A DNA stretch of 64,000 bases from Nonomuraea guangzhouensis (GCF_019396345.1 NZ_JAHKRM010000029.1:62001-126000); one strand, 5' to 3'. Positions 22,054-30,370 are shown, counted from the first letter of the stretch. Notes: a model not told the origin generated them from the letters alone. Numbers and translations: made by a program.

Positions 22054-24206
22054 GACCGGTCCGGCCTCCCCTCGATGCCGGCGCCCACCAACTCCTGCCC
22101 CTCGGAGGAGAACAGGCCGTCGGGAACCACCAGCCGCGACTCCACGTACGGCGCCTCCGTTGTCGGGAGCGGCTCGCGGGAGCGTACGGCCCGCAGGCAC
22201 ACCAGTGCGGCGTTGCCGATGACCAGGATCACCAGCATCGCGAACAGGGCGGCGAGCACCCCGTCCACCGTGGAGTTGACGACGACGGCGCGCATGCCGT
22301 CCAGGTCCTTGGCGGGCGCGAGAACCTTGCCCTGCTCGATGGCGTCGGCGAAGCGGGCCCGCTGCGCGAAGAAGCCCATCTTCGGGTCGGCGGAGAAGAT
22401 CTTCTGCCAGCTCGCGGTCAGCGTGACCGCCGCGTCCCAGGCGAGCGGCAGGCCGGTGACCCAGGCCCACTTCAGCCGCCCGCTCTTGATCAGCACGGTG
22501 GTGGCAACGGTGAGCGCGATGGCGGCGAGCAACTGGTTGGCGATGCCGAACAGCGGGAAGAGCTGGTTGATGCCGCCCAGCGGGTCGTTCACCCCGGCCC
22601 ACAGGAAGTAGCCCCACGCGAGCACGACCACCGCGCTCGCCCCCCACAGGCCCGGCTTCCAGCCCACGCGGCCGAGTGGCTTCCAGAGGTTGCCCAGCGT
22701 GTCCTGCAGCATGAACCGGCCGACGCGGGTGCCGGCGTCCACGGTGGTCAGGATGAACAGCGCCTCGAACATGATCGCGAAGTGGTACCAGAACGCCTTC
22801 ATCGCGTCACCGCCGAGGACCGTGGAGAAGATCTCCGACATACCGACCGCCAGCGTCGGGGCCCCTCCAGTACGGGCCACCAGGGTCTGCTCCTGCACTG
22901 CGGCGGCGGCGGCCTGGAGCTCCTGCGGCGAGATGGTGAAGCCCAGGTGGGCCACGGCCGCCGACGCGCTCTCGACGGACGTGCCGAGCAGACCGGCCGG
23001 GGAGTTCAGGGCGAAGTACAGGCCCGGGTCGAGGATGCAGGCGGCGACCAGTGCCATGACGGCCACGAACGACTCCATGAGCATGGCCCCGTACCCGATG
23101 AGCCGCACCTGCGACTCCTTCTGGATCATCTTCGGCGTGGTCCCTGAGGCGATGAGCGCGTGGAAGCCGGACAGCGCGCCGCAGGCGATCGTGATGAACA
23201 CGAACGGGAACAGGTGCCCCGCGAAGACCGGCCCCGTCCCGGTGACGGCGAACTTCGTGATCGCCTCGGTCCGCAGCACCGGCGCCGCGATCAGCACGCC
23301 CACCGCGAGCAGGCCGATCGTGCCGAGCTTCATGAACGTCGACAGGTAGTCGCGCGGCGCGAGCAGCATCCATACCGGCAGCACCGAGGCGAAGAACCCG
23401 TACACCACCATGCAGATGACCAGCGTCTGCGGGCTGAGCGTGAACATCTCGGCCAGCGGCGAGCTCTGCACCCAGCCGCCCGCGACGATGGCGAGCAGCA
23501 GCAGCGCCACGCCGATCACGCTGGTCTCGACCACCCGGCCGGGCCGCAGCACCCGCATGTACAGGCCCATGAAGACGGCGATCGGGATGGTCATCGCGAT
23601 CGAGAAGGTGCCCCATGGCGACTTGGCCAGCGCGTTGACCACGACCATGGCCAGCACCGCGAGCAGGATGATCATGATGGAGAACACCGCGATCAGCGCC
23701 GCGGTGCCGCCGACCCGGCCGATCTCGTCCCGGGCCATCTGCCCGAGGCTGCGCCCGTCGCGGCGCATCGACAGGAACAGCACCACCATGTCCTGGACCG
23801 CGCCGGCGAAGATGACCCCGACGATGATCCACATGGTGCCGGGCAGGTAGCCCATCTGGGCTGCCAGCACCGGCCCGACCAGCGGCCCGGCCCCGGCGAT
23901 GGCCGCGAAGTGATGGCCGAGCAGCACCCGCCGGTCGGTGGGCTGGAAGTCCACCCCGTCGTCCAGCCGTTCGGCGGGTGTCGCGCGCCTGTCGTCCACC
24001 TTCAGCACGCGCCGGGCGATGAAGCGGGCGTAGAAGCGGTAGGCGATCGCGTACGAGCCGAGTGCGGCCGCGATAAGCCAGATGGCGGAGATGTCCTCGC
24101 CGCGTGACAGGGCGACCACGCCCCACGCGACCGCACCGGCGACGGCGACGCCGGTCCAGACGAGGATGGATCTGAGATTGGGCTTGGCTCTGGTGACACC
24201 CGTCAC
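22050..24206 (-). CDS. cstA: CstA/BtsT-type carbon-starvation pyruvate transporter
   Basis: A 718-residue polytopic protein of the CstA family, with around 16 hydrophobic segments. Typical stretches are HHFAAIAGAGPLVGPVLAAQMGYLPG (about residues 97-122), FAGAVQDMVVLF, and GIANQLLAAIAL near residue 550. The family imports pyruvate (and possibly peptides) during carbon limitation. GTG 24206 follows GGAGGA by six bases. It is coupled to ybdD downstream and follows the DUF3311 gene by 75 bp on the same strand, suggesting one carboxylate-uptake unit. Confidence 0.93.
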   Translation of the reverse strand: MTGVTRAKPNLRSILVWTGVAVAGAVAWGVVALSRGEDISAIWLIAAALGSYAIAYRFYARFIARRVLKVDDRRATPAERLDDGVDFQPTDRRVLLGHHFAAIAGAGPLVGPVLAAQMGYLPGTMWIIVGVIFAGAVQDMVVLFLSMRRDGRSLGQMARDEIGRVGGTAALIAVFSIMIILLAVLAMVVVNALAKSPWGTFSIAMTIPIAVFMGLYMRVLRPGRVVETSVIGVALLLLAIVAGGWVQSSPLAEMFTLSPQTLVICMVVYGFFASVLPVWMLLAPRDYLSTFMKLGTIGLLAVGVLIAAPVLRTEAITKFAVTGTGPVFAGHLFPFVFITIACGALSGFHALIASGTTPKMIQKESQVRLIGYGAMLMESFVAVMALVAACILDPGLYFALNSPAGLLGTSVESASAAVAHLGFTISPQELQAAAAAVQEQTLVARTGGAPTLAVGMSEIFSTVLGGDAMKAFWYHFAIMFEALFILTTVDAGTRVGRFMLQDTLGNLWKPLGRVGWKPGLWGASAVVVLAWGYFLWAGVNDPLGGINQLFPLFGIANQLLAAIALTVATTVLIKSGRLKWAWVTGLPLAWDAAVTLTASWQKIFSADPKMGFFAQRARFADAIEQGKVLAPAKDLDGMRAVVVNSTVDGVLAALFAMLVILVIGNAALVCLRAVRSREPLPTTEAPYVESRLVVPDGLFSSEGQELVGAGIEGRPDRS

Positions 24207-24281
24207 GTTGTCCTCCGGGGTTTCGGGCGTGCGGCATCGCGCGGCGGCCCTCGGGCCTTCCGCGTATGGACATGGCAGGGG

Positions 24282-24527
24282 TTATCGGCGGCGCGTGCCG
24301 CCACGGAGCAGGAGATAGGCGACGATCATCAGCGTGATGCTGACCGGGATCCAGGCGAACTGGTACCAGTAGAAGAACGGCATGCCGGCCAGGACCGGTC
24401 CTTGCCGTGCGTATGACGGCACCCAGAGGAGCGCCACGAACGGCGCGACCAGGCACAGGCCCGCCGCGATGCGCGCCGGCAGCGCCGGTGCGGACCGTCG
24501 CGGCGTGCTGGTCGGGTCACTCGTCAT
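24282..24527 (-). CDS. DUF3311 small membrane protein
   Basis: An 81-residue protein with two hydrophobic segments (about 19-40 and 48-72), the second containing FYWYQFAWIPVS, the hallmark of DUF3311. In most actinomycetes it sits directly upstream of a MctP-type sodium/monocarboxylate symporter and probably is its small subunit. Here it is divergent from that symporter (start 24672) and co-directional with cstA, an unusual arrangement. SD GGAGGA lies about five bases before the ATG. Confidence 0.85.
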   Translation of the reverse strand: MTSDPTSTPRRSAPALPARIAAGLCLVAPFVALLWVPSYARQGPVLAGMPFFYWYQFAWIPVSITLMIVAYLLLRGGTRRR

Positions 24528-24585
24528 GGATCCTCCAGGACGTCTCGTACGTTTCCTGCTTGTTGCTGGAACCCATGTTTTGGTT

Positions 24586-24603
24586 TACGCGAAATTTCGC
24601 CTA
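24586..24603. promoter_or_regulatory. Palindrome in the divergent DUF3311/MctP promoter region
   Basis: A perfect 12-bp palindrome GCGAAATTTCGC (24589-24600), extending to 18 bp with one mismatch, lies between the two divergent starts. It shares the decamer CGAAATTTCG with the 28-bp palindrome at 19642. Probably an operator for a shared repressor; the regulator is not identified. Confidence 0.6.
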
Positions 24604-24671
24604 AGTTGCGAGTCAACCAAATGGCACCTGTGCGCAACTTCCAGGTGACCTTCTATGCCATGGCGGTGGCT

Positions 24672-26165
24672 ATGACGAACAACCCGGCGATGATCGCGGT
24701 GTTCCTTGCCGTGCTCGCGGGGACCTCCCTGGTCGCGTTGACCGCCCGGTGGTTCCGGCGGGTGGACGACCTTCCGACGCTGGAGGACTGGGCGCTGGCC
24801 GGGCGGCGGTTCGGCGCGGTCGTGACCTGGTTCCTGCTCGGCGGCACCATCTACACCGCCTACACCTTCGCCGCGGTGCCCGGACTGGTCTACGGGGTGG
24901 GGGCGCTCGGGTTCTTCGCGCTGCCGTACACGGTGATCGTCTATCCGCTGGCGTTCGTGCTGCTGCCCCGGCTGTGGCGGGCCGCGAAACAGCATGGGTG
25001 CGTGACGGTGGCCGACTACGTCAAGGCCCGCTACGGTTCGGCGCCGCTCGCTCTCGTCGTCGCGCTCACCGGCATCCTGGCCACGATGCCGTACATCGCT
25101 CTGCAGCTCGTCGGCATCCGCGCCGTGCTGAGCGCGGGCGGCCTCTACCCGCGCGGGTGGGCCGGCGACCTGGCGCTGGTCGCGGTCTTCGCGGTGCTCG
25201 CCGCGGCCACCTACCGCTATGGCCTGCGTGCTCCCGCAGTGATCTCCTTGGTGAAGGGGGCGGCCATCTTTGGCGCCGTGATCGGTGTGGTCGCGGTCGT
25301 GCTGAGCCGGCTGGGCGGAGCCGGGTGGATCTTCGAGGCTGCCGAGCGCAACCTGACGGGGCGCCCCGGCGCGCCGTCGCTGGTGCTGGAGCCGGAGATG
25401 TTCCCGGCGTTCGCGTCGCTCGCGCTGGGGTCGGCGCTGGCGCTGCTGATGTACCCGCACGTGCTCACCGCCGCTTTCGCCGCGGCCAGCGCGCAAGCCC
25501 TGCGGAAGGTGACGATCGCGCTTCCCGTATGGACGGCGGTGCTCGGGCTGTTCGGCCTGCTGGGGATCATCGCGCTGGCCGCCGGGGTGCAGGCGCCGCC
25601 GGGCAACGCCGAGGCCGCGCTGCCGCTGCTCATCCAGCGGCTCATGCCTGCCGCGCTCACCGGTGCGCTGTTCGGCGCCCTCGCCGTGGGCGCCCTGGTG
25701 CCGGCGGCGGTCATGTCGATCGCGGCGGCCACAGCGTTCGTCCGCAACGTCTACGTGGAGTACTTCAACCCCTTCGCCACGCCCAAGTACCAGACACGGG
25801 TCGCGCAGTGGGTCTCGCTGACCACGAAGGTCGGTGCCGTCGCGTTCGTGCTGGGGCTGCGCAACCAGGACGCCATCAACCTGCAACTGCTCGGCGGAGT
25901 GTGGATCCTGCAGACCTTCCCGTCCGTGGCGCTGGGGCTGTTCACCCGCTGGTCGCACGGGTGGGCGCTGCTCGGCGGCTGGCTGGCGGGCATGGTCGCC
26001 GGCACGCTGATGATCGTGTGGGACGGGTTCTCGGCGGTGATCACCCTGGGGGTACCGGCGTACGCCGGCGTCGTCGCGCTGGCCGTCAATGTCGTCGTAA
26101 CGCTGGTGCTCACTCCTTTCGCCCGCTCCCTTCCGTCCCGTCCCCTGCCCGTGAGGCCGGTATGA
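24672..26165 (+). CDS. MctP-like sodium/monocarboxylate symporter (SSS family)
   Basis: A protein of about 497 residues with around 13 membrane segments. The sodium:solute symporter pattern is clear: EDWALAGRRFGAVVTWFLLGGTIYTAYTF near residue 40, CVTVADYVKARYG near 115, then LATMPYIALQLVGI. It most resembles MctP, which takes up pyruvate, lactate, acetate or alanine. Start choice is uncertain (ATG at 24621, 24660 or 24672); 24672 gives a natural short N-terminus. Its stop overlaps the ECF sigma start (ATGA), so the transporter and the sigma factor are translated together. Confidence 0.88.
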   Translation: MTNNPAMIAVFLAVLAGTSLVALTARWFRRVDDLPTLEDWALAGRRFGAVVTWFLLGGTIYTAYTFAAVPGLVYGVGALGFFALPYTVIVYPLAFVLLPRLWRAAKQHGCVTVADYVKARYGSAPLALVVALTGILATMPYIALQLVGIRAVLSAGGLYPRGWAGDLALVAVFAVLAAATYRYGLRAPAVISLVKGAAIFGAVIGVVAVVLSRLGGAGWIFEAAERNLTGRPGAPSLVLEPEMFPAFASLALGSALALLMYPHVLTAAFAAASAQALRKVTIALPVWTAVLGLFGLLGIIALAAGVQAPPGNAEAALPLLIQRLMPAALTGALFGALAVGALVPAAVMSIAAATAFVRNVYVEYFNPFATPKYQTRVAQWVSLTTKVGAVAFVLGLRNQDAINLQLLGGVWILQTFPSVALGLFTRWSHGWALLGGWLAGMVAGTLMIVWDGFSAVITLGVPAYAGVVALAVNVVVTLVLTPFARSLPSRPLPVRPV

Positions 26166-26725
26166 ACCCAGAGCCATCCGCCATCCATGTGGCCGACCCG
26201 ACGGCGGTCCCGCCGACCGGTATGCGGGCCCTCGGTGCCCTGGACCGGGACGCGGCGCTGGCCGAACTGTTCGCCGGGCACTACACGCCGATGCTCCGCC
26301 TGGCGGTGCTCCTCGGCGCCGACGATGCCGAGGACGTGGTCGCGGAGGCGTTCTGGCAGCTCTACCGACGCTGGAACAAGCTGCGCGACGCCGATGCGGC
26401 GCTGGCCTACCTGCGCGGCGTCGTGGTCAACCTGATCCGGATGCGCGTGCGCCACCTGCAGGTCGCGCGCAAGCACACCGGCTCGGTGGACGACGACGCG
26501 GTCTCCGCCGAGAGCGAGGCGCTGCTCCGCGACGATCAGCGGGAGGTCGTCGCCGCGCTCAAACGGCTGCCCGCCAGGCAACGAGAGGCGCTGGTCTTGC
26601 GATACTGGCTCGGCCTGCGGGAGAGCGAGATCGCCACGGCGATGGGCATCTCCTGCGGTGCGGTCAAGTCACACACGGCCCGCGGGATGGCGGCACTGAC
26701 GCGGGCGATGGAGGGACGGTCATGA
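26162..26725 (+). CDS. ECF sigma factor
   Basis: A 187-residue extracytoplasmic-function sigma factor. Region 2 spans about residues 35-100 (LFAGHYTPMLRLAVLLG, DAEDVVAEAFWQLYRRW) and region 4 about 125-180 (LPARQREALVLRYWLGLRES, then ISCGAVKSHTARGMAAL). It is of the SigE/SigM-like actinobacterial type. It is translationally coupled at both ends: ATGA with the symporter upstream and with a small membrane protein downstream, the place where an anti-sigma factor usually sits. Carboxylate uptake might feed into its control, but this is inference. Confidence 0.9.
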   Translation: MNPEPSAIHVADPTAVPPTGMRALGALDRDAALAELFAGHYTPMLRLAVLLGADDAEDVVAEAFWQLYRRWNKLRDADAALAYLRGVVVNLIRMRVRHLQVARKHTGSVDDDAVSAESEALLRDDQREVVAALKRLPARQREALVLRYWLGLRESEIATAMGISCGAVKSHTARGMAALTRAMEGRS

Positions 26726-27000
26726 CAGGGGGTTCGGTCGGTGAGGAGCGGCTGCGCGAGACGCTGAATGTGCTGGCCTCCCAGGTGCAGCCGCAGCCCG
26801 ACGCCTACCGGCAGGCCCGGGCGGACTGGAAACGGCGCGAGCGGCGGCGTCGGCTGGTGCTGGCCACGCTGGTGACCATCGTGTTCGCGCTGGCCAACAT
26901 CATCGGGCTGTGGGCGCTGAACCAGGCGCCGGACCACCCTCAGGTGATCTTCAATGGCCCGGTCCAGACACAGGAGCACGCCCCGGCCGTCCGGCCCTGA
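26722..27000 (+). CDS. Small single-pass membrane protein, anti-sigma candidate
   Basis: A 92-residue protein: cytosolic N-terminal helix with a WKRRERRRR positive cluster (about 36-45), one membrane segment (about 47-68), and a short outside tail. It begins by ATGA overlap with the ECF sigma gene. Size, topology and coupling suit an anti-sigma or sigma-associated membrane protein, but no zinc-binding HxxxCxxC motif is present. Function is inferred from position alone. Confidence 0.65.
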   Translation: MTGGSVGEERLRETLNVLASQVQPQPDAYRQARADWKRRERRRRLVLATLVTIVFALANIIGLWALNQAPDHPQVIFNGPVQTQEHAPAVRP

Positions 27001-27015
27001 GGCGCATCCGTTGGC

Positions 27016-27243
27016 TCAGCAGCGGCGGGTCCAGCGCTTTCGTGCCCAGACATTGCGGCATTTGCTGGACGGCGTACTGAGATAACCGTCCTCGGTCCTG
27101 GTGCAGACGCCATTCACCGTTTCCGTACACTCGTTGGTGGCGACGCACTCGTTATTGATGGTCGTGGTGCAATGCTCCTCTTCGCTCTCCTCTTCCTCGC
27201 GGCGAATCTCTTCATGTTTCCCGTGATGGTCGCCTAACCTCAA
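27016..27243 (-). CDS. Small acidic, cysteine-rich protein (hypothetical)
   Basis: A 75-residue frame from TTG 27243 (overlapping the methyltransferase stop as TTGA) to TGA. The first third is a Glu-rich run (EEEESEEEH) and the rest has six cysteines in about 50 residues (C-x7-C-x5-C-x6-C-x15-C-x10-C approximately), ending in a basic tryptophan-rich tail. GC-rich third positions support coding in the cysteine part. No signal peptide is seen with this start. It resembles no family I can name. Confidence 0.45.
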   Translation of the reverse strand: MRLGDHHGKHEEIRREEEESEEEHCTTTINNECVATNECTETVNGVCTRTEDGYLSTPSSKCRNVWARKRWTRRC

Positions 27244-27878
27244 CGGCGTACGGCGATCACGCTGAGCCACGTGCGATAGGTGGTGTGCAGCCCGTGCCCG
27301 ACGACCTCGAAGCCGGTCCTGGCAAGCAGATTCAGCAGCGCCCGCGGGTCGCGGTGCACGAACCAGCGGCGAACCTCGGTCGCGTACGGCACGGACTCCC
27401 AGCCCTCGCCGTCGCCCGCCGAGGTGCTCAGGCCCAGCGCTCCACCCGGACGTAGGGTTTGCGACCAGGTGCGGAGCGTGTCCTCCGTGTCCTGCGGGGG
27501 CACGTGCAGGAGGGCCGCGGACGACCACAAGCCGGTCAGCGAGCCGGGCGCGAGCGGTGGCCGGCGCAGGTCGCCGAGAAGAACGGGCACGCCGCGGGCT
27601 GCGGCCAGGCGGGCCATCCCGGGCGAGAGATCCACCCCGACCACCCGGTGCCCCAGCCCGGCGAGCCAGGCGGCGTCGCGGCCGGGCCCGCAGCCCAGGT
27701 CGGCCACCGTGCCGCTGGAGGAGATCGTGTCGGCGAAACGCTGCCTGTGCTGGACGAACACGTCGTCAGGCCGCTTGGTGCGGGCATCGAACACAGAGGC
27801 GATGCGGTCGTAACCGGCGGTGGTGACCGCGATCGGGTCGCTCGGGCTCCCGGCGGTGGGGAAGATCGGCTCGCTCAT
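27240..27878 (-). CDS. Class I SAM-dependent methyltransferase
   Basis: A 212-residue Rossmann methyltransferase. Motif I is VADLGCGPGRDAAWLAGLG (about residue 60) and motif II VVGVDLSPGMARLA; a WSSAALLHVPPQD segment marks the motif IV region and RPGGALGLS motif VI. The N-terminal YDRIASVFDARTKR segment is typical of small-molecule methylases. The ATG at 27878 is preferred over 27938 because it gives the normal family N-terminus. The substrate is unknown. It is followed by the cysteine-rich ORF with a 4-base overlap. Confidence 0.87.
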   Translation of the reverse strand: MSEPIFPTAGSPSDPIAVTTAGYDRIASVFDARTKRPDDVFVQHRQRFADTISSSGTVADLGCGPGRDAAWLAGLGHRVVGVDLSPGMARLAAARGVPVLLGDLRRPPLAPGSLTGLWSSAALLHVPPQDTEDTLRTWSQTLRPGGALGLSTSAGDGEGWESVPYATEVRRWFVHRDPRALLNLLARTGFEVVGHGLHTTYRTWLSVIAVRR

Positions 27879-27978
27879 GCCGCTGAGACTGCCATGTTCA
27901 GGCGCGGGACGGGCGTGGGTACGATCGCCGCCGGCCAATGAGGGAGCCCGGTGGAGACCGGGCTGGGAGGACGGCTGA

Positions 27979-28254
27979 GCACGTCAAAGACCCCATCTTG
28001 ATCAGAGATACGGCCTCGGCCACCTGCCTACCGTAAGCGCGCTGCCATCGGTGTCTCTCGGCACCATCCCCCTCGGTGCCGACTGCTCTAGCGTCTGACC
28101 AACGGAGGCGTTCTTCATGTTCGATGACGCCGATGTCACCGTCGAACTCATCTCAGGCCATCTGACGATCACTCAGCCGTACGAGATCGGCATGTACGGC
28201 GAAGTGTTTACAACCTGGCAGGGCTTGCGGTGTACGGCAAAGCAGCTCGCGTTC
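27979..28254 (+). pseudogene. Remnant of an XRE-type regulator with DUF5753 domain
   Basis: In one frame the translation reads the C-terminal part of DUF5753: LPSVSLGTIPLGADCSS, then a TGA at 28096-28098 where relatives have Trp, then PTEAFFMFDDADVTVELIS, LTITQPYEIGMYGEVF. The helix-turn-helix N-terminus is missing and the frame is closed just upstream. The first ATG after the stop is at 28117, which creates a misleading 137-residue ORF. Such genes usually pair with DUF397 proteins in actinomycetes; none is nearby. Decay next to an insertion sequence fits a mobile hot spot. Confidence 0.7.
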
Positions 28255-28394
28255 TTATCCGGTCCGTCCTGGCCGCTCTGGACGCGTGACCCGCACCTGT
28301 CGTGTCCTCGGAAACAGGATCGATTGATCGAGCGCGGCTCGGCGGCTGCCACCAGGACAACGGCTTCCGTGCCTGGCGTCCGCATCAGCACGGT
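28255..28394. other. Non-coding junction left of the insertion sequence
   Basis: About 140 bp between the DUF5753 remnant and the presumed right end of the IS element. Frames across it give no family I recognise. It may be IS flank or further decayed chromosomal sequence. Confidence 0.3.
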
Positions 28395-28440
28395 CTTTGA
28401 CATGCTCTCCGCCCTGAAGGGGATGGGGATTCCCGTGCCG
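28395..28440 (-). ncRNA. Probable 3' end of the TnpB omega-RNA scaffold
   Basis: The sequence just after the tnpB stop, read on the minus strand, is GGGAATCCCC-rich followed by CCTTCAGGGCGG and then GTCAAAG. Such a hairpin close to the right end is the scaffold of omega-RNA in related elements, with the guide read from flanking DNA. The 5' limit, inside tnpB, cannot be set from sequence. Confidence 0.4.
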
Positions 28441-29775
28441 CTATGCGGCAGCTCGTGCCGGTTGCGCGGCTCGTGCTGTGGAACGGGGTGCTTGACGTTT
28501 CTCGGACCCGGGTGGGTCTCCACGCCCTGAGACGACCAGCCCGGCCGCCTGTCCTTTGGTTTTGATGTTCTGCGCCGCGACGATGTCGGCGTGCTCGGTG
28601 TGCCCGCAAGACGTGCAGGAGAAGATCGCTTGGCTCTTGCGGCTCTTCTCGTCCACCTTCCCGCACGCAGGTTCCGGGCACGTCTGAGACGTGTACGCGG
28701 GGTTGATCTTATGGATGACGCTGCCGGTGTAGCGCGCCTTGGAGCGCAGGGCGACTTCCAGGCCGTTCCAGCCCTTGTCGAGAATCGCCTTGTTGAGCCC
28801 GGATTTCGCGGCCGTGCCGTTGCGCAGGAACCGGCCCGGCCGGTCGGGGTCGGGCTTGGGCTTGACGGCCGCGCTCATGCCCTTGGTGTTCAGGTCTTCG
28901 ATGACCACGTGCCCGTACCTGCGGGTGAGTCGGTGCGCGGCTTGGGCGTTGAAGTCAGCGCGCCGCCACCGCACTCGCCGCATGATCTCACTCATCGCGG
29001 CCATGACCGTCTTGCGCCGCTTGGATCCCTTCTTCGTGCGGGCGAGTTGGCGTTGCAGCCGTAGATACCGTTCCGCTTCGCCGGGCGTGAGATACCCGAG
29101 GTCGTCCTTGCGGTCCTGTTTCGTCTCCCCTGGCAGTTGCCTGGAAGAGACACCGCCGGTTCCGGCGTGGCGGCGGTCGAAGAACTCCTCATCCGACGTC
29201 ACGGCGGCCGTGACCACCCCCCGGTCCACGCCCACCCATTGAGGGCACGCGTGGCGCTCCCGCTCGGCGATCCCGTCGTCGAGCAGGAAGCTGATGAACC
29301 AGTGCTTGCCGTCCCGGGACACGGTCGCGGACTTGACGCTCCCCCCGAGCGGGCGCGACATCCGAAACCGCGCCCACCCGAACTTGGGCAGGAACACCCG
29401 CCCCCACTTGCGGCCGATCTGCTCGACGGGCAGGTGTTTGGCGGTGGGGAACCGAAACGAGGGCCGCCATTTCGTCTTCGACTTCCAACGGACCTTCCAG
29501 GTGCCGTGCTTGCGGCACGCCTGGTCCAGGTCCTTCAGCGTCTGCTGGATCACTTGGGCGGGGGCGTCGGCGAGCCAGTCGCAGTACGGGTCCTTCTTGG
29601 CGTCGGTGAGTTGCTTGCACTGCTGCTCATAGTTGATCCACTGCCCGCGCCGCCGGTACTCCCGCCGTTGTTCCAGACCGGTGTTCCACACCGCCCGGCA
29701 GATCCCGCCCAGCCTTTCGGCGAACGCCCGCTGCCCGAAGTCGAACTCCAGGCGGTACTTCCGGCCCGCCAACAT
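28441..29775 (-). CDS. tnpB: TnpB RNA-guided nuclease (IS605 OrfB)
   Basis: A 444-residue TnpB, the ancestor type of Cas12. The RuvC triad is present: D184 (VGVDRG), E293 (VIEDLN) and D397 (HADIVAAQN). The zinc finger has C366, C371, C387 and C390. The N-terminal helical domain begins RKYRLEFDFGQ and contains the CRAVWNTGLEQRR helix. In ISDra2, TnpB uses RNA from the element's right end to cut at donor sites, helping retention. ATG 29775 gives the usual start; GTG 29814 is possible. The gene is divergent from tnpA with 66 bp between them. Confidence 0.92.
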   Translation of the reverse strand: MLAGRKYRLEFDFGQRAFAERLGGICRAVWNTGLEQRREYRRRGQWINYEQQCKQLTDAKKDPYCDWLADAPAQVIQQTLKDLDQACRKHGTWKVRWKSKTKWRPSFRFPTAKHLPVEQIGRKWGRVFLPKFGWARFRMSRPLGGSVKSATVSRDGKHWFISFLLDDGIAERERHACPQWVGVDRGVVTAAVTSDEEFFDRRHAGTGGVSSRQLPGETKQDRKDDLGYLTPGEAERYLRLQRQLARTKKGSKRRKTVMAAMSEIMRRVRWRRADFNAQAAHRLTRRYGHVVIEDLNTKGMSAAVKPKPDPDRPGRFLRNGTAAKSGLNKAILDKGWNGLEVALRSKARYTGSVIHKINPAYTSQTCPEPACGKVDEKSRKSQAIFSCTSCGHTEHADIVAAQNIKTKGQAAGLVVSGRGDPPGSEKRQAPRSTARAAQPARAAA

Positions 29776-29841
29776 GCGCAACACCCCCTGCCCCACGGGG
29801 CGCTCGCATCTCACCGACTCGAACACATTATCATCTGGTCT

Positions 29842-30258
29842 ATGAGCCAGGAAGTGGAATATCGACGAGGCAGGCACGTGGTTACCGCGATGCACGTCCA
29901 TCTGGTCTTTGTCACCAAATATCGCACAAACGTGTTCAACGACGCGATGCTGCGCCGCTGCGAAGACATCATGATCGAGGTGTGCGACAGCTTCGAGGCC
30001 GAACTCCGCGCGTTCAACGGCGAACACGACCACGTCCACCTGCTCATCCACTACCCGCCCAAGGTCGCGATCAGCAAACTCGTCAACTCGCTGAAGGGCG
30101 TCTCCTCGCACTACCTCCGCAAGGAGTTCACCAGCCCGGCCAACCCCGCCATCACGCACGACCCCTTCTGGTCACCCAGTTACCTCGCCGCCTCCTGCGG
30201 CGAAGCGCCACTATCGATCATCAAGGCGTACATCGATCAACAGCGCCGCCCCACCTGA
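29842..30258 (+). CDS. tnpA: TnpA Y1 transposase (IS200 family)
   Basis: A 138-residue single-domain HUH/Y1 transposase. The HUH metal site is H64-V-H66 (EHDHVHLLIHYPP) and the nucleophilic tyrosine is Y130 (IIKAYIDQQ). The N-terminus RRGRHVVTAMHVHLVFVTKYR is a family signature. It moves single-stranded circles between lagging-strand sites. Start ATG 29842 lies 66 bp from the divergent tnpB start. All catalytic positions are intact, so activity is plausible. Confidence 0.93.
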   Translation: MSQEVEYRRGRHVVTAMHVHLVFVTKYRTNVFNDAMLRRCEDIMIEVCDSFEAELRAFNGEHDHVHLLIHYPPKVAISKLVNSLKGVSSHYLRKEFTSPANPAITHDPFWSPSYLAASCGEAPLSIIKAYIDQQRRPT

Positions 30259-30330
30259 GGTTCCGGCTCCACGCTCCGGAATGCCCCGCCAACGGCAGGC
30301 CACCCCCCAAAGAGGGACTGCATTCATTCC

Positions 30331-30349
30331 CGGCCTGAGCTGAAGGCCG
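30331..30349. repeat. Subterminal hairpin at the IS left end
   Basis: Stem CGGCCT / AGGCCG with seven-base loop GAGCTGA, 73 bp past the tnpA stop. Y1 transposases recognise such imperfect hairpins near each end rather than terminal inverted repeats. Confidence 0.7.
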
Positions 30350-30370
30350 AGGCCTTCTACGGACCTTCGG

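Larger units (their letters stand above)
28395..30369. mobile_element. IS200/IS605-family insertion sequence, apparently intact
   Basis: Divergent tnpB (minus) and tnpA (plus), the IS605 layout. The left-end hairpin after tnpA is CGGCCT-GAGCTGA-AGGCCG (30331-30349). The left boundary abuts GTAA (TTAC on the minus strand) at 30370-30373, a target tetranucleotide known from IS608. The right end lies near 28395-28435, where a GGGAATCCCC..CCTTCAGGGCGG-like hairpin follows tnpB and would also belong to an omega-RNA. The right boundary is approximate. Both proteins keep all catalytic residues, so the element may be active. Confidence 0.75.

Noticed and set aside
24585..26177. 530-codon minus-strand frame
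   Set aside because: Antisense of the MctP-like symporter, whose membrane segments and SSS motifs are clear.
27001..27237. Plus-strand frame ending in a hydrophobic helix opposite the cysteine-rich ORF
   Set aside because: No start with a ribosome site; the minus strand has the better third-position GC and cysteine pattern.
28117..28530. 137-codon plus-strand ORF as a normal gene
   Set aside because: Only the first 46 codons resemble a family (DUF5753) and that similarity continues upstream past a stop, so it is a pseudogene tail plus noise.
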